Origin: a virus
IMG/VR virus record: IMGVR_UViG_3300030333_004255
Span: 1 to 54,675 of that record
Length of the DNA: 54,675 nt
Strand: one strand, 5' to 3'
This document shows, in pieces, positions 1 through 8,016 of the stretch. The position numbers and the translations under genes were made by a program. Numbering within the stretch: position 1 is the first letter of the stretch; each line of letters begins with the position of its first letter. The notes under the pieces were generated by a model. The model saw nothing but the letters and a program-made list of their open reading frames with translations. It had not been told where the DNA came from and did not search any database.

Positions 1-722
1 TGATCTTTGCCGCCTTGATCTTGAGCAGTCACGCCAGCTTCAACGAAGAGTTCGCTCTTCGAGATAACCTGACTAACAGTCTTGAGAAGACCTTCGATCT
101 TCTGAGCTGCTTCCGCGTCATGGCTATGAAGCGACTTGACCATAAGACCAAGCTCGTCTGCTGTATGGCCAGGGATGTTCCCGTAGCTCTTAGCAGCTTT
201 CTCAATAAACTCTTTGGTGAGACGCTCGTCGCGCTCAACCTTGAGAACCTCTTCGAGTTCCGCTGCTTTCTTTACAGCTTCCTCGTTTGCCTTCCAAAGA
301 TTCTCAACTTGAGCGCGTACCTCATCAGGGATGTCATTCATATTGATTGAATCTTCAGAAGACTTTTCCATTGCGACATCTTCTTGTGCCATAGGAGTCT
401 CCTGTACTTCTTCCGGTTTTTCGAAATCGAGAAGCGTAGCCAAAGCGACCAACGCATCCTTCATCCCTGTTTCATCCTTGTACGCCTGAACAATTCTCAT
501 CGCTCCGATGAGTCCGTGTCGTGCGTCGTCGGTCAGTTCTTTACTCACCAGAGCTTCAACCACCTCAGTCTCTTGCTCCAGTGGGACATCGATAATGTCT
601 TTAATAATGTCGTTCATTTGTTCTGCTTTCCTAATAGCAAACACACGCTGATTAGCGCCCTTATCCACGAGGGACACTTCTACAGTATCTAGATCGATCA
701 GCGTATTGACGGTATCTTCCAT
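1..722 (-). CDS. Capsid scaffold-like protein, N-terminal part (continues at 54675)
   Basis: The ATG is at 722-720. Reading runs off the window after 240 codons and resumes at the other end with stop TAA at 54441-54443, giving 285 residues in total. The N-terminus carries a VSLVDKGAN-type motif common in phage head assembly proteins, followed by a long acidic, helical, Glu/Lys-rich middle with coiled-coil character. Position between the prohead protease and the decoration and major capsid genes is the classical scaffold position. It is preceded by a strong minus-strand promoter. The function is inferred from position and composition; no scaffold family motif is decisive. Confidence 0.7.
   Translation of the reverse strand, partial: MEDTVNTLIDLDTVEVSLVDKGANQRVFAIRKAEQMNDIIKDIIDVPLEQETEVVEALVSKELTDDARHGLIGAMRIVQAYKDETGMKDALVALATLLDFEKPEEVQETPMAQEDVAMEKSSEDSINMNDIPDEVRAQVENLWKANEEAVKKAAELEEVLKVERDERLTKEFIEKAAKSYGNIPGHTADELGLMVKSLHSHDAEAAQKIEGLLKTVSQVISKSELFVEAGVTAQDQGGKD
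2..99. repeat. Terminal direct repeat, left copy (98 bp)
   Basis: Identical to 54578-54675 base for base. Base 1 (t) does not match base 54577 (g), so the identity is exactly 98 bp. It lies inside the scaffold gene and keeps its reading frame when the ends are joined, which points to an assembly overlap of a circular or circularly permuted genome rather than a physical phage terminus. Confidence 0.95.
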
Positions 723-830
723 AAACCCGCAGTCCTTTGCGAATGAACATAAATATACTGGTGCTTTGAATCAGCTAAGGTGGGACTTTAAATCAGTCTA
801 TGTGTGAGCAATTAAATCTACTCAAATAGA

Positions 831-859
831 ATTGTAAAGAAATCTTTAGTTTTCGTCAA
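831..859 (-). promoter_or_regulatory. Sigma70 promoter for scaffold/capsid genes
   Basis: On the minus strand TTGACG (859-854) and TACAAT (836-831) are separated by 17 bases. This lies in the AT-rich gap 723-885 between the protease gene and the scaffold start, and would supply extra transcription of scaffold, decoration and major capsid genes. Otherwise the gap holds only two CTGATT[CT]AAA copies (near 766 and 788). Confidence 0.7.
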
Positions 860-885
860 GTTAGTAAAGACTTCTTTGTTTTTGA

Positions 886-2580
886 CTAGCTTCTTGTTGG
901 GGGTGCAAATGAGTTACCCCCTGTTGGCCCCCTATTATAAGGTGTATCTACTGTGGCCGTAGGCTCCCCTTCTAACCTATCCGCTAGTGATGGTGGCCGG
1001 GGGGCTTGCATTGTGTGGTATGTAATATTCGGTAGCTCGGATTTCTTTCGCTCGATACGATGGCCATAGCCACCAATACTGAACCCAGTAATAGAGCCGT
1101 CCATAACAGCCTTATATTCCTCGTCGCCAAGTCTGACTCCCATCACCCAGGTACCTGAAGTGATGTAGTCGTCACCAAAGGGAATCCTGTATGAATTATG
1201 GTCTTCCCCGGCTAGAGCCTTCCGATAATCCTCATCGGAAGGATAATGAACTACATATGATTCTACCACCTTAGCGTTTGCTAAGGATGTATGCTGCCTG
1301 CCTACCGTTCTGCTCTTCTCCAGATATTTGTGAGCCGTGTCTTCAATCTCACCAACCGGAACCATATCCCCATGAGCGTCCTCTTCATCTGGAGATAGAA
1401 CAGCAGAATAGACAATTCTCTTCGAGTCATCACTCTTGGTGATCGAGACTTCAAAGTCTTCACTCTGTTTGTCCTCCACATATTTAAACATCGACTTAAC
1501 TTTGCGACCCACTTCACCAGAGTCTCCGTGGCGACGCAGTGCGGCAGGATGAGGGAGAGTGAAATCTGCTTTCTCCCCCAGATATTCCTTAGCCACTCTA
1601 CCCAATGCTACAGTAAGGGTATGTTCATTTGACTTCTCAGGGTACATATCCGCATATCGTTCTATATCTAAGATATCTACATCTGATTTAACTACACCCA
1701 TAGGGTCTAGATAACTGTTCTTAAATACAGCTCCGTCTGGACCCACCAGAAACTCACGCCTTGCTTTCTCAAGAGGTGTTGGTTCTGCAACTACAAACAG
1801 AATATCAGACTTTCCTACGAGCCTAGCCATTTGGTCTCCCCCACTTATTGGCAGCTTACGTCTAACCATTTCGCGCAATATTAAACGCGCTGCCTTTAAC
1901 ATTCCTAGACGCTTCTCGCCTTTAGTATTTCCCATCCCATACCACTGCTTCAGACGCTTCCACATCATTCGCAAATCGTGGTCCTTCATATTGCGAACTA
2001 CGTTTGTAGTAATATCGTAGAGACGGACTTGAGGCCCACCCCTCTTACTCCCCTCAGCTTTCTTCGCCTCTTCACGACGGACAACTGACTCAGACCAACG
2101 CTTACCAGCGTCCCCACCCCAGAGAAGCCAAGCGATGAAACCATTGGTTGGCTTTGAGTCACTACCCCATCTGCGCCCTTGAGAGTCAGGCCCCGTCTTC
2201 TTGTCGCCTTTGTGTCGGCTGAAGTAAGCTTTCATTCTCTTAACGGTAGAGTATGAAACCTTCCCCCCGATCAAGTCACGAGCCCTAGCAATACCAGAGC
2301 CGATACCCTGCTTGCCCGCTTCCTGTGGAGTTAGCCCCCCGCGTCCAAACTTCTCACGAAGTCGGAGACCTCTGCGAGCAGCCGACCGAACATCTTGAGG
2401 AACCGTAAAAGACTCCTCCTTCTGCATATGCGTTTCGATTAGCTCGACTTCCAAAACCTCAGTGGCTTTGTCATGAGGCACAAAACCATCAGGTGGGTTA
2501 GCCATGAGCTTCACACCGTCTATGTCATACACCATCCAGTGATGACCTTTGGGAGCAGGCACCTTAATAGTTTTAGGCAT
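886..2580 (-). CDS. XkdF-type prohead protease fusion, 564 aa
   Basis: The C-terminal part (about 375-510) matches the phage XkdF/prohead serine protease pattern: QHTSL with His430, then VES near 440, and GFSIGG with candidate nucleophile Ser501. Upstream are two more modules. Residues about 58-170 form the basic, Arg-rich phage domain with ARRGLRLREKFGRGG and ending IAWLLWGGDAGKRW. Residues about 250-355 (ILFVVAEPTP, LVGPDGAVFKN, ALGRVAKEYL, LPHPAALRRH) look like a uracil-DNA glycosylase-type fold; that reading is only inference. The gene overlaps the portal gene by 8 bp, as expected for a translationally coupled head gene. It is longer than stand-alone XkdF proteins. It probably cleaves scaffold or capsid during head maturation. 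Confidence 0.75.
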   Translation of the reverse strand: MPKTIKVPAPKGHHWMVYDIDGVKLMANPPDGFVPHDKATEVLEVELIETHMQKEESFTVPQDVRSAARRGLRLREKFGRGGLTPQEAGKQGIGSGIARARDLIGGKVSYSTVKRMKAYFSRHKGDKKTGPDSQGRRWGSDSKPTNGFIAWLLWGGDAGKRWSESVVRREEAKKAEGSKRGGPQVRLYDITTNVVRNMKDHDLRMMWKRLKQWYGMGNTKGEKRLGMLKAARLILREMVRRKLPISGGDQMARLVGKSDILFVVAEPTPLEKARREFLVGPDGAVFKNSYLDPMGVVKSDVDILDIERYADMYPEKSNEHTLTVALGRVAKEYLGEKADFTLPHPAALRRHGDSGEVGRKVKSMFKYVEDKQSEDFEVSITKSDDSKRIVYSAVLSPDEEDAHGDMVPVGEIEDTAHKYLEKSRTVGRQHTSLANAKVVESYVVHYPSDEDYRKALAGEDHNSYRIPFGDDYITSGTWVMGVRLGDEEYKAVMDGSITGFSIGGYGHRIERKKSELPNITYHTMQAPRPPSLADRLEGEPTATVDTPYNRGPTGGNSFAPPTRS

Positions 2581-3949
2581 CTGTATCCTCCACCTCTGCT
2601 ACAGGCTCTTCTAACTCAGCCGGTTCTTCCATCTGCTCCAAGTCACCCATAAGACCAGCTGCCCTAATATCAGGGTCAGCCTTGGGCAGCCGACTCATCG
2701 CACGAAGGTGATCTTCAATCTTCTTATCGGGAGTAATGAGCCCAGCCATAACCATCCGGTTAAGGAAGTTGGACATCTCTTCGAGCTGAGGAGTATCAAT
2801 CGGAGATGTATCTACCTTGGGCCAAATCTCTTGGTCGAACTCAGGGTTGAGAGCAAAGAGCTTGTTAACCGCGAAGCGGTTGAAGACACTCTTAATATTA
2901 TCGACAAGACTTCCCAAAGACATCTGGAACATCTTCATCTTATTACCGACCAGGGAACTACTGCTCCCGCCATCGGCACCCAGAGTTACGAACTCTGTAA
3001 ACGTAGACATTGCGATACGAGATTCATAACGCTTCACTACTTCGTCCGTCGCTATCTGCCGACTACCACCTGTAGTCAAAAGTGAAAGCTTGTAGCCTGT
3101 TGGCCTACCCTCTGGGTCTGTCTCGGACGGCATCAAGATACCAGCCCGCTCATCTCGCCGAATCTGCTGGACTAGGTTCTCTAGGTCTGAACGTAGAGTC
3201 GCGTCCCCAGAATCTGCATCAGTAGACAGGATGCGTGGCGGCACCTGCATCACAGGCAAACCAGCTAAGTCACGCTCAATTCCAATTGCTTCAATCTCTT
3301 GGATGCGGCGTAGGAAGTACCAGCTACGGTAGGCATTACGTAGGATGCTTCTACCCTGTGGATTATTTCTCGTAGTTCGTGTACGAAAGAGAAGCGACTT
3401 TTCCATAGGGACAAAGTGCTGAGTGTAGTCAGGAAGGCCAGATTGGTGCATACCCAAGATGCCCCCATCACTATCTATCTCCCACCGATCTAGCGTTTCC
3501 TGACCACGAGGCGCAAACATGCGCCAACCTACTCGATTATCTTTATACCGACTGTTGAGATTAGGGTTCTTATTCTTACCCCGTCGAATCTTGTACAGCA
3601 CTTCGAAGTAACTGAAACCGTATGGCAGCATTGTTAGTACTTCTGAGATGAAGTCACCCCAGGTATTAGACATGTCATCTAAACATTGCTCTAAAAACTC
3701 TGCCGCTTCCTGAGCTTCGTCGCTGTCGTCTGCGGGCTTCACATGCCAATCGAGCCCGCGAATCAGAGACTCAATGCCGTGAAGCATCGCCCCAACGATA
3801 GGATCGTTGTCACGCATCTCAGTGTAGACTTTGAACTCCCGCTCCCACGTCGAGAGTTTGGCGTGCCACTCTTCATCGATATACCCACCGTAATGCTTGA
3901 GCCCGGTAGTACCGTGGATTCTCAAGTCGGCTTTCTTTTTCCTAGGCAT
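2573..3949 (-). CDS. Portal protein, 458 aa
   Basis: Forms the dodecameric DNA channel at the capsid vertex. The N-terminal third has the typical portal pattern: DNDPIVGAMLHGI, then GLDWHVKP, then MLPYGFSYFEVLY, as in the Mu gp29/DUF935-like portals. The length is normal. It starts 4 bp after the terL stop and overlaps the next gene by 8 bp, in the standard order TerL-portal-protease. The C-terminus is an acidic tail. Confidence 0.88.
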   Translation of the reverse strand: MPRKKKADLRIHGTTGLKHYGGYIDEEWHAKLSTWEREFKVYTEMRDNDPIVGAMLHGIESLIRGLDWHVKPADDSDEAQEAAEFLEQCLDDMSNTWGDFISEVLTMLPYGFSYFEVLYKIRRGKNKNPNLNSRYKDNRVGWRMFAPRGQETLDRWEIDSDGGILGMHQSGLPDYTQHFVPMEKSLLFRTRTTRNNPQGRSILRNAYRSWYFLRRIQEIEAIGIERDLAGLPVMQVPPRILSTDADSGDATLRSDLENLVQQIRRDERAGILMPSETDPEGRPTGYKLSLLTTGGSRQIATDEVVKRYESRIAMSTFTEFVTLGADGGSSSSLVGNKMKMFQMSLGSLVDNIKSVFNRFAVNKLFALNPEFDQEIWPKVDTSPIDTPQLEEMSNFLNRMVMAGLITPDKKIEDHLRAMSRLPKADPDIRAAGLMGDLEQMEEPAELEEPVAEVEDTDA

Positions 3950-3953
3950 CTAA

Positions 3954-5432
3954 TCAAACCCCCCAAGGGCTAGTTCTCAAACCAGCGTTTGAAACCACTA
4001 GGTCCGTAATAAACTCTCTATGGCTTTTAAAAGCCAGGGCTAATGCGTCCGCACGGTCAGGGGACAGTATCCCCCGTCTACGCATCTCGTCTTTCGACTC
4101 AATCTTAATCTTGCCCTTTGAATCAATCGTGTACTGAAGCTCGGATAGCTGGACTGCCATGTCCTCATCACGAGGATCGATGTCCATATCACCCTTCTCA
4201 AAACGCTCGCGTAGGTTCCAGTACAGCTCAGCACGCTCGTTGAGGAACCTATTCTTGTCCGTTGCACTACGAGATACGTTCACATCTACGATAGCTCGCT
4301 TGAATTCAGACTCTTTCAGGCGGTCGATAACGCCACCACCTACACCACAACCGTCCACGAAGATGGATTCAGGTCCGTTCTGTCGGGCAAGTTCTATGAT
4401 TTTGCCCACAGAATTCATCGTATTACTGTCATTCCATGCACCAATAACACGCGCTTTAGATCCTTTACGCATCACAACTATCGTTTCATTGCTCCCAAAC
4501 CGTGCGATATCCACACCAAATGTACAGATACCGTCCTCATGTAGCGTTCTATTTTTCGCTTCGTCTACCCAGGCCATCGGAATCAACGCATTGTCCTGAT
4601 TGTCTGGGAACTGACCAAGCACTCGCGCCTGCCAAATAGGAGAGCTGTCGCCATACTTTTCATACTGAGCGCGTGCCCAGTGAGGCGTTACCAAAGTCGG
4701 GTAAGGAAGGGGGGAGTGGATTTTGTTCTCCCACCTGTTCGTCGAAACATCTTCTGGAGTAATACCGAACGTCGTGAAATTAGGTGTATCAAAGCAAGAC
4801 ACAGCAAAATTGCTACAAGCAGGGTTTTTAAACGCACGCCCAAACGGAGTGTTCTCATTGGTGGGGTTACCTATTCGCAACAATCTACTGTGAGAACTAC
4901 TCAGGATAGATTCGATACCTTGATCTATGGCATCCGTGATGCCACAAGCTTCATCAACCACAACAAGGCAGTGCTCCGCATGGAACCCCTGAAACTTATC
5001 CGGGTCGTAATCGTTCGCCGTAAACCCCATCGCCATCCAGTCAGAAGAAATATTCAACTGCTGTTTGAGCATCTTGCCACCCAAGGGAATCTTGCTCTTA
5101 GCGTGGGCTGTACGAATCTCCTTCCAGAGAATCCCCCTAACCTGACGGTCAGTAGGAGCAGTCGTGATGACTAGAGAGGAAGGGAAGTTGTACAGGAACC
5201 ACATGACTGCGCGAGATGCCAGCCAGGACTTACCAATACCGTGGCCAGAACGAACATTCGTCTCGCGGTGGTCTGCTACTGATTGGAGAACTTGAGATTG
5301 TACAGGCCAAGGTCTCTCTCCCAACACCTGACGTATCCACCAAGTAGGGTTAGACCTAGACTTCGCAAGCAGGGAGTGCTTGTTCTTATATGCACCGATA
5401 GGTGCTCCTGAACTTTCAGCAGCGTCTGCCAT
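3954..5432 (-). CDS. terL: Terminase large subunit, 492 aa
   Basis: The DNA packaging motor and headful or site nuclease. Walker A is SGHGIGKS (62-69) and Walker B LVVVDE (156-161, with the catalytic Glu161). The C-terminal RNase H-like nuclease shows GVDIARFG (Asp308), FVDGCGVGGG (Asp360) and SPDRADALAL (Asp459, Asp462). All key residues are present and the length is standard. It begins 45 bp after terS; the ATG at 5432 follows a short AT-rich leader. Confidence 0.96.
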   Translation of the reverse strand: MADAAESSGAPIGAYKNKHSLLAKSRSNPTWWIRQVLGERPWPVQSQVLQSVADHRETNVRSGHGIGKSWLASRAVMWFLYNFPSSLVITTAPTDRQVRGILWKEIRTAHAKSKIPLGGKMLKQQLNISSDWMAMGFTANDYDPDKFQGFHAEHCLVVVDEACGITDAIDQGIESILSSSHSRLLRIGNPTNENTPFGRAFKNPACSNFAVSCFDTPNFTTFGITPEDVSTNRWENKIHSPLPYPTLVTPHWARAQYEKYGDSSPIWQARVLGQFPDNQDNALIPMAWVDEAKNRTLHEDGICTFGVDIARFGSNETIVVMRKGSKARVIGAWNDSNTMNSVGKIIELARQNGPESIFVDGCGVGGGVIDRLKESEFKRAIVDVNVSRSATDKNRFLNERAELYWNLRERFEKGDMDIDPRDEDMAVQLSELQYTIDSKGKIKIESKDEMRRRGILSPDRADALALAFKSHREFITDLVVSNAGLRTSPWGV

Positions 5433-5477
5433 TTTTATTTATAGTCCGCATTTGAATCAGCGGGGTTACGAGTCGTA

Positions 5478-5930
5478 TCAATCTGACTCTATTACGACCT
5501 CATTTGAATCAGAGGTCTTCTCATCGTTCATAACAAACTCTGCCCAGTTGGCAATATTAATAGCGCCGCCATTCGGCCCAGATAGCTCATGCCGAACCGG
5601 CGCATCCAAACCAATCAACTTGGAGCGACGCTCCATGATTCGGAGCACAGAGTTTACTGCCTTGTCATTACCACCCATCGCATCTGGCCACACCGCGTTG
5701 GTTAGGTGATCCAGTCTCTCTAGTTCAAGATATACCATCTCTTCTAGGTCCAGGTTAGATTCTACATTCTTCACCAGGTTGCTCATGCGGCTGCGAACCC
5801 GACCCAACGGGACATCCAGAGTCTTAGAGATTTGTGCGTAGGTCTTACCCTGGATACGCAGAGCCAATACCTGAGCTGTCTCTTTGTCCAGCTTGAATGG
5901 CTTCTTCTCTAAGTTCTGTAGAGCAGTCAT
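5478..5930 (-). CDS. terS: Terminase small subunit, 150 aa
   Basis: A DNA recognition subunit for packaging. An N-terminal helix-turn-helix is visible at about 18-50 (ALRIQGKTYAQISKTLDVPL), followed by a helical oligomerisation region and a variable acidic tail. It is the first gene of the minus-strand late block, directly upstream of terL. The bases GATTCAAATG in its last codons recur in the terS-terL spacer. Assigned mostly from the HTH and position. Confidence 0.82.
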   Translation of the reverse strand: MTALQNLEKKPFKLDKETAQVLALRIQGKTYAQISKTLDVPLGRVRSRMSNLVKNVESNLDLEEMVYLELERLDHLTNAVWPDAMGGNDKAVNSVLRIMERRSKLIGLDAPVRHELSGPNGGAINIANWAEFVMNDEKTSDSNEVVIESD

Positions 5931-5973
5931 GAATTCATGATAGCTTATGATTTAATTCTAAACAAGTAGTGAG

Positions 5974-6025
5974 AATCGAGGCACGTGGAAGCGTTAGTCG
6001 GGAGATACTTCCACGGCACTCGATT
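5974..6025. other. Long inverted repeat in divergent region
   Basis: Arms 5974-5991 and 6008-6025 share 15 of 18 paired positions around a 16-base loop: AATCGAG plus CGTGGAAG in each arm with a 3-base mismatch between. It lies about 45 bp upstream of terS, where it could be a minus-strand leader hairpin or a protein binding site. I see no convincing promoter for terS. Confidence 0.6.
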
Positions 6026-6128
6026 GAAGGGGGCGAGCACATCCATCGTGCGCGTGAAGCACCCACCCCAAAAAGCACTCGTAAAAATAGTAGTAGGTGT
6101 CGGAGTTTAGTGCAAGTTCTCAGCTATG

Positions 6129-6215
6129 ACGCAGTGCGTTAATAGTTGGGAAATTACAAAAATTTTGTGTGAGGTTACCCGCAGGCCTAACGCAGCGCGT
6201 TAGACGCAGCGCGTC
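6129..6215. repeat. Three ACGCAGYGCGT dyads
   Basis: Inverted repeats with arms ACGC/GCGT around AGC or AGT lie at 6129-6139, 6188-6202 (extended to TAACGC-AGC-GCGTTA) and 6203-6215 (GACGC-AGC-GCGTC). The last two abut. They sit between the two divergent blocks and are candidate operators for a dimeric regulator. Confidence 0.65.
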
Positions 6216-6231
6216 ACAGGATGTGGGGGGT

Positions 6232-6305
6232 CAAGTAGCAAGTAGCAAGTAGCACTAGCGGCAAGTAGCAAGTAGCAAGTAGACCTAGCAGCAAGTAGCA
6301 AGTAG
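6232..6305. repeat. CAAGTAG tandem array, 30-bp super-repeat
   Basis: Eight copies of CAAGTAG occur in groups of three, three and two (starts 6232, 6239, 6246; 6262, 6269, 6276; 6292, 6299), separated by the 9-mers CACTAGCGG and ACCTAGCAG. Groups start every 30 bp, near three helical turns. The array ends about 50 bp upstream of the early promoter. Confidence 0.9.
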
Positions 6306-6355
6306 TAGGCGCTACTACCCACTAAGGAAAAGCGAAAGAAAAGTTAGCTATAGGC

Positions 6356-6384
6356 TTGACAGGACCTTCCACATGCTTCACAAT
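6356..6384 (+). promoter_or_regulatory. Main early promoter (consensus sigma70)
   Basis: TTGACA (6356-6361), a 17-base spacer and CACAAT (6379-6384). The match and spacing are near ideal, and the position ahead of the whole plus-strand block suggests the immediate-early promoter read by unmodified host RNA polymerase. Confidence 0.8.
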
Positions 6385-6403
6385 GGGGCTGGGACTTGTC
6401 CCG

Positions 6404-6447
6404 CCGCCTACACAATGTAGGCGGGTTGGTCCTACCAATTAGGTAGG
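6404..6447 (+). other. Two hairpins in early leader
   Basis: CCGCCTACA (6404-6412) pairs with TGTAGGCGG (6416-6424) over a 3-base loop; CCTACC (6431-6436) pairs with GGTAGG (6442-6447). They begin about 12 bases after the predicted transcription start. Neither is followed by a U tract, so they look like leader or mRNA-protecting structures rather than intrinsic terminators. Confidence 0.6.
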
Positions 6448-6456
6448 GGTGGTTAC

Positions 6457-6525
6457 TGTCCAATGGTTGGACACTAACTTACTGTCCAAGGTTGGACACT
6501 AACAGTTACTGTCCAAGGTTGGACA
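6457..6525. promoter_or_regulatory. Three TGTCCA...TGGACA palindromes
   Basis: Sites at 6457-6473 (TGTCCAA-TGG-TTGGACA, one base longer than the rest), 6483-6498 and 6510-6525 (both TGTCCAAGGTTGGACA). This is the only triple cluster of the family and sits between the early promoter and the first early gene, consistent with a multi-site operator or leader RNA element. Confidence 0.85.
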
Positions 6526-6541
6526 GAAAGTGAAATCAGTC

Positions 6542-7483
6542 ATGGCAAAATCAGCTGACATGAAAAAGCAAGAAGCACACAAGGTTAACTCTACTAAGGC
6601 AGCCTATGCGACCCTAGCAACGCTCAACACGTTGTCCGATATTGCGACTCGGATTGCAGGTCAAGGTGTCGTTGTCCTACGCTCGCCAGCAAGTGGCAAG
6701 GTGCGAGGTGGCAAGCGTGAGACACCCGTAGACGTATTCGACGCGTCTCAATATGGGAAGTCTAAGGCTGCCAGTGCAGGCACTTACAAGGCTGGACATG
6801 CTCATATCTACATTAGCCAAGCGTGTACGCTGAAAGAGGTTCAAGAGTGCCTGGCCAAGGGGCTTTATACGCTCAAGTTCCACCAACCTATCAAAGGTGA
6901 CGCTAGCCTAGAACCGCGCAAGGCAGACCCATTCACGGGAAAAGACCTTACAGGCAAACCAGGTAAGGCTGAATGGAAGTGGGCACGCGCGCAGCTGGCC
7001 CCATTCTCGTCTCAGATTGCGAAGCTATACTGGAGTCCGCTAAAGGCTGTATCATCGGCCAAGCGGGACGCTACCAAGGCCAAGCAAGAAGCAGCCAAGC
7101 AAGAAGCTGAAAAGGGAATGAGCGAAGCTGAGAAGGCTCTTAGCGCTTTCCGCGAAGCTAACAAGCTACCTAAGGTAAGATGGACTCTAGACGGCGCTAA
7201 GATGGACAAGCTACCCTTGGACCAAGTGGAGCGAATCCAAGGTGCAATGACTAAGGCTATGGCCAAGCGGGTTGTCATCAACGCGGCCGACCTTACCAAG
7301 GCCAAGGCATACCGTGACGAAATCACGCCACTGGTAGACGCCGCGCTCAAGTCTCAACCTGCGACTGCAAGCACGGCGGAAAAGAGTCAAGCAGATACCA
7401 AGGCCAAGGCCAAGCGTGCGAACAAGGTCGCAGGTGTCAAGGCCACTCCTAGCCTAAGAGCGGAGTCAGCCAAGGCCAGCTAA
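6542..7483 (+). CDS. First early gene, basic Lys/Ala-rich protein, 313 aa
   Basis: Function not recognised. I chose ATG 6542, the first ATG after the operator triplet; an in-frame GTG at 6530 lies too close to it. Residues about 1-160 may be folded; from about 170 on the sequence is rich in Ala, Lys and Glu, with a C-terminal Lys/Ala tail reminiscent of histone H1-like tails. That composition and the first position after the strongest promoter suggest a nucleic-acid-binding host-takeover protein; this is inference. Confidence 0.8.
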   Translation: MAKSADMKKQEAHKVNSTKAAYATLATLNTLSDIATRIAGQGVVVLRSPASGKVRGGKRETPVDVFDASQYGKSKAASAGTYKAGHAHIYISQACTLKEVQECLAKGLYTLKFHQPIKGDASLEPRKADPFTGKDLTGKPGKAEWKWARAQLAPFSSQIAKLYWSPLKAVSSAKRDATKAKQEAAKQEAEKGMSEAEKALSAFREANKLPKVRWTLDGAKMDKLPLDQVERIQGAMTKAMAKRVVINAADLTKAKAYRDEITPLVDAALKSQPATASTAEKSQADTKAKAKRANKVAGVKATPSLRAESAKAS

Positions 7484-7545
7484 GCATTCATGCCCTAGCG
7501 CCTCTTAGAATGGATTCTAAGGGGCCCTAGCGGGATAAATGCTTA
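7481..7545 (+). other. 65-nt foldback after first early gene
   Basis: Outer arms TAAGCATT (7481-7488, including the stop codon) and AATGCTTA (7538-7545) are perfectly complementary, and an inner stem CTTAGAAT/ATTCTAAG lies at 7504-7521. There is no U tract. It may be an mRNA 3'-end stabiliser or processing site, immediately before the next palindrome. Confidence 0.6.
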
Positions 7546-7546
7546 G

Positions 7547-7562
7547 TGTCCAAGGTTGGACA
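7547..7562. promoter_or_regulatory. Palindrome TGTCCAAGGTTGGACA
   Basis: A member of the 13-copy family; a perfect 7+7 dyad ending 21 bp before the ATG of the 7584 gene and just upstream of its AGGAGA ribosome binding site. Confidence 0.85.
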
Positions 7563-7583
7563 TAAACACACAGGAGACACACA

Positions 7584-7991
7584 ATGCGGAAACACGAAAG
7601 ACTTAGAACACTAGCTGCGCGGCAACTAGACAAGATGACCAGGGAAGCGCAGCTAGACCTAGCACGTTGCACACAAGGGGCGCGAACTAACTACGAGGCT
7701 CGTCGAAAGCAAAACCAGGTGTTCCCGCTCCCAGAGCACCCTATAGGCTCTAACGATTTCAGTGGCTGGTTCCACGGGTCAGGCCAGTTCAAGGTATGGG
7801 GTGCGATGTCCTATCGGGCTAGGGTAGAACTGGCTAGGGTAGCCAAGCCACTAGCAGCCCCTGGGGCGCTGTACGAGAGTGGTATGGCTAACGAGCGGAC
7901 CAGCCCCTACGAGTCAGCGAAGCTAGACGACAATGGGTCCATTCCGAGCGAGTGCGCCTACCTGCTACGCGTCGCGGTTGGTATAGAGTAG
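7584..7991 (+). CDS. Unrecognised early protein, 135 aa
   Basis: No family recognised. The ATG has the recurrent start cassette AGGAGACACACAATG. The N-terminus is Arg-rich and basic (about 1-45), then a Gly/Trp-containing middle (GWFHGSGQFKVWG) and a neutral C-terminus. It is the last gene before the origin-like repeat region. A DNA-binding or replication-initiation role would fit its position but is not shown by any motif. Confidence 0.75.
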   Translation: MRKHERLRTLAARQLDKMTREAQLDLARCTQGARTNYEARRKQNQVFPLPEHPIGSNDFSGWFHGSGQFKVWGAMSYRARVELARVAKPLAAPGALYESGMANERTSPYESAKLDDNGSIPSECAYLLRVAVGIE

Positions 7992-8016
7992 AAAGTATCA
8001 CTACCCACTAGGTGCA

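Noticed and set aside
6232-6305. CRISPR array
   Set aside because: The CAAGTAG units are 7-mers in direct tandem with near-identical 9-bp linkers; there are no unique spacers and no cas genes.
6457-6525. TTGGACA halves as -35 boxes of tandem promoters
   Set aside because: At 17-18 bp downstream there are no -10-like hexamers, and in most copies that position is the ribosome site or start codon.
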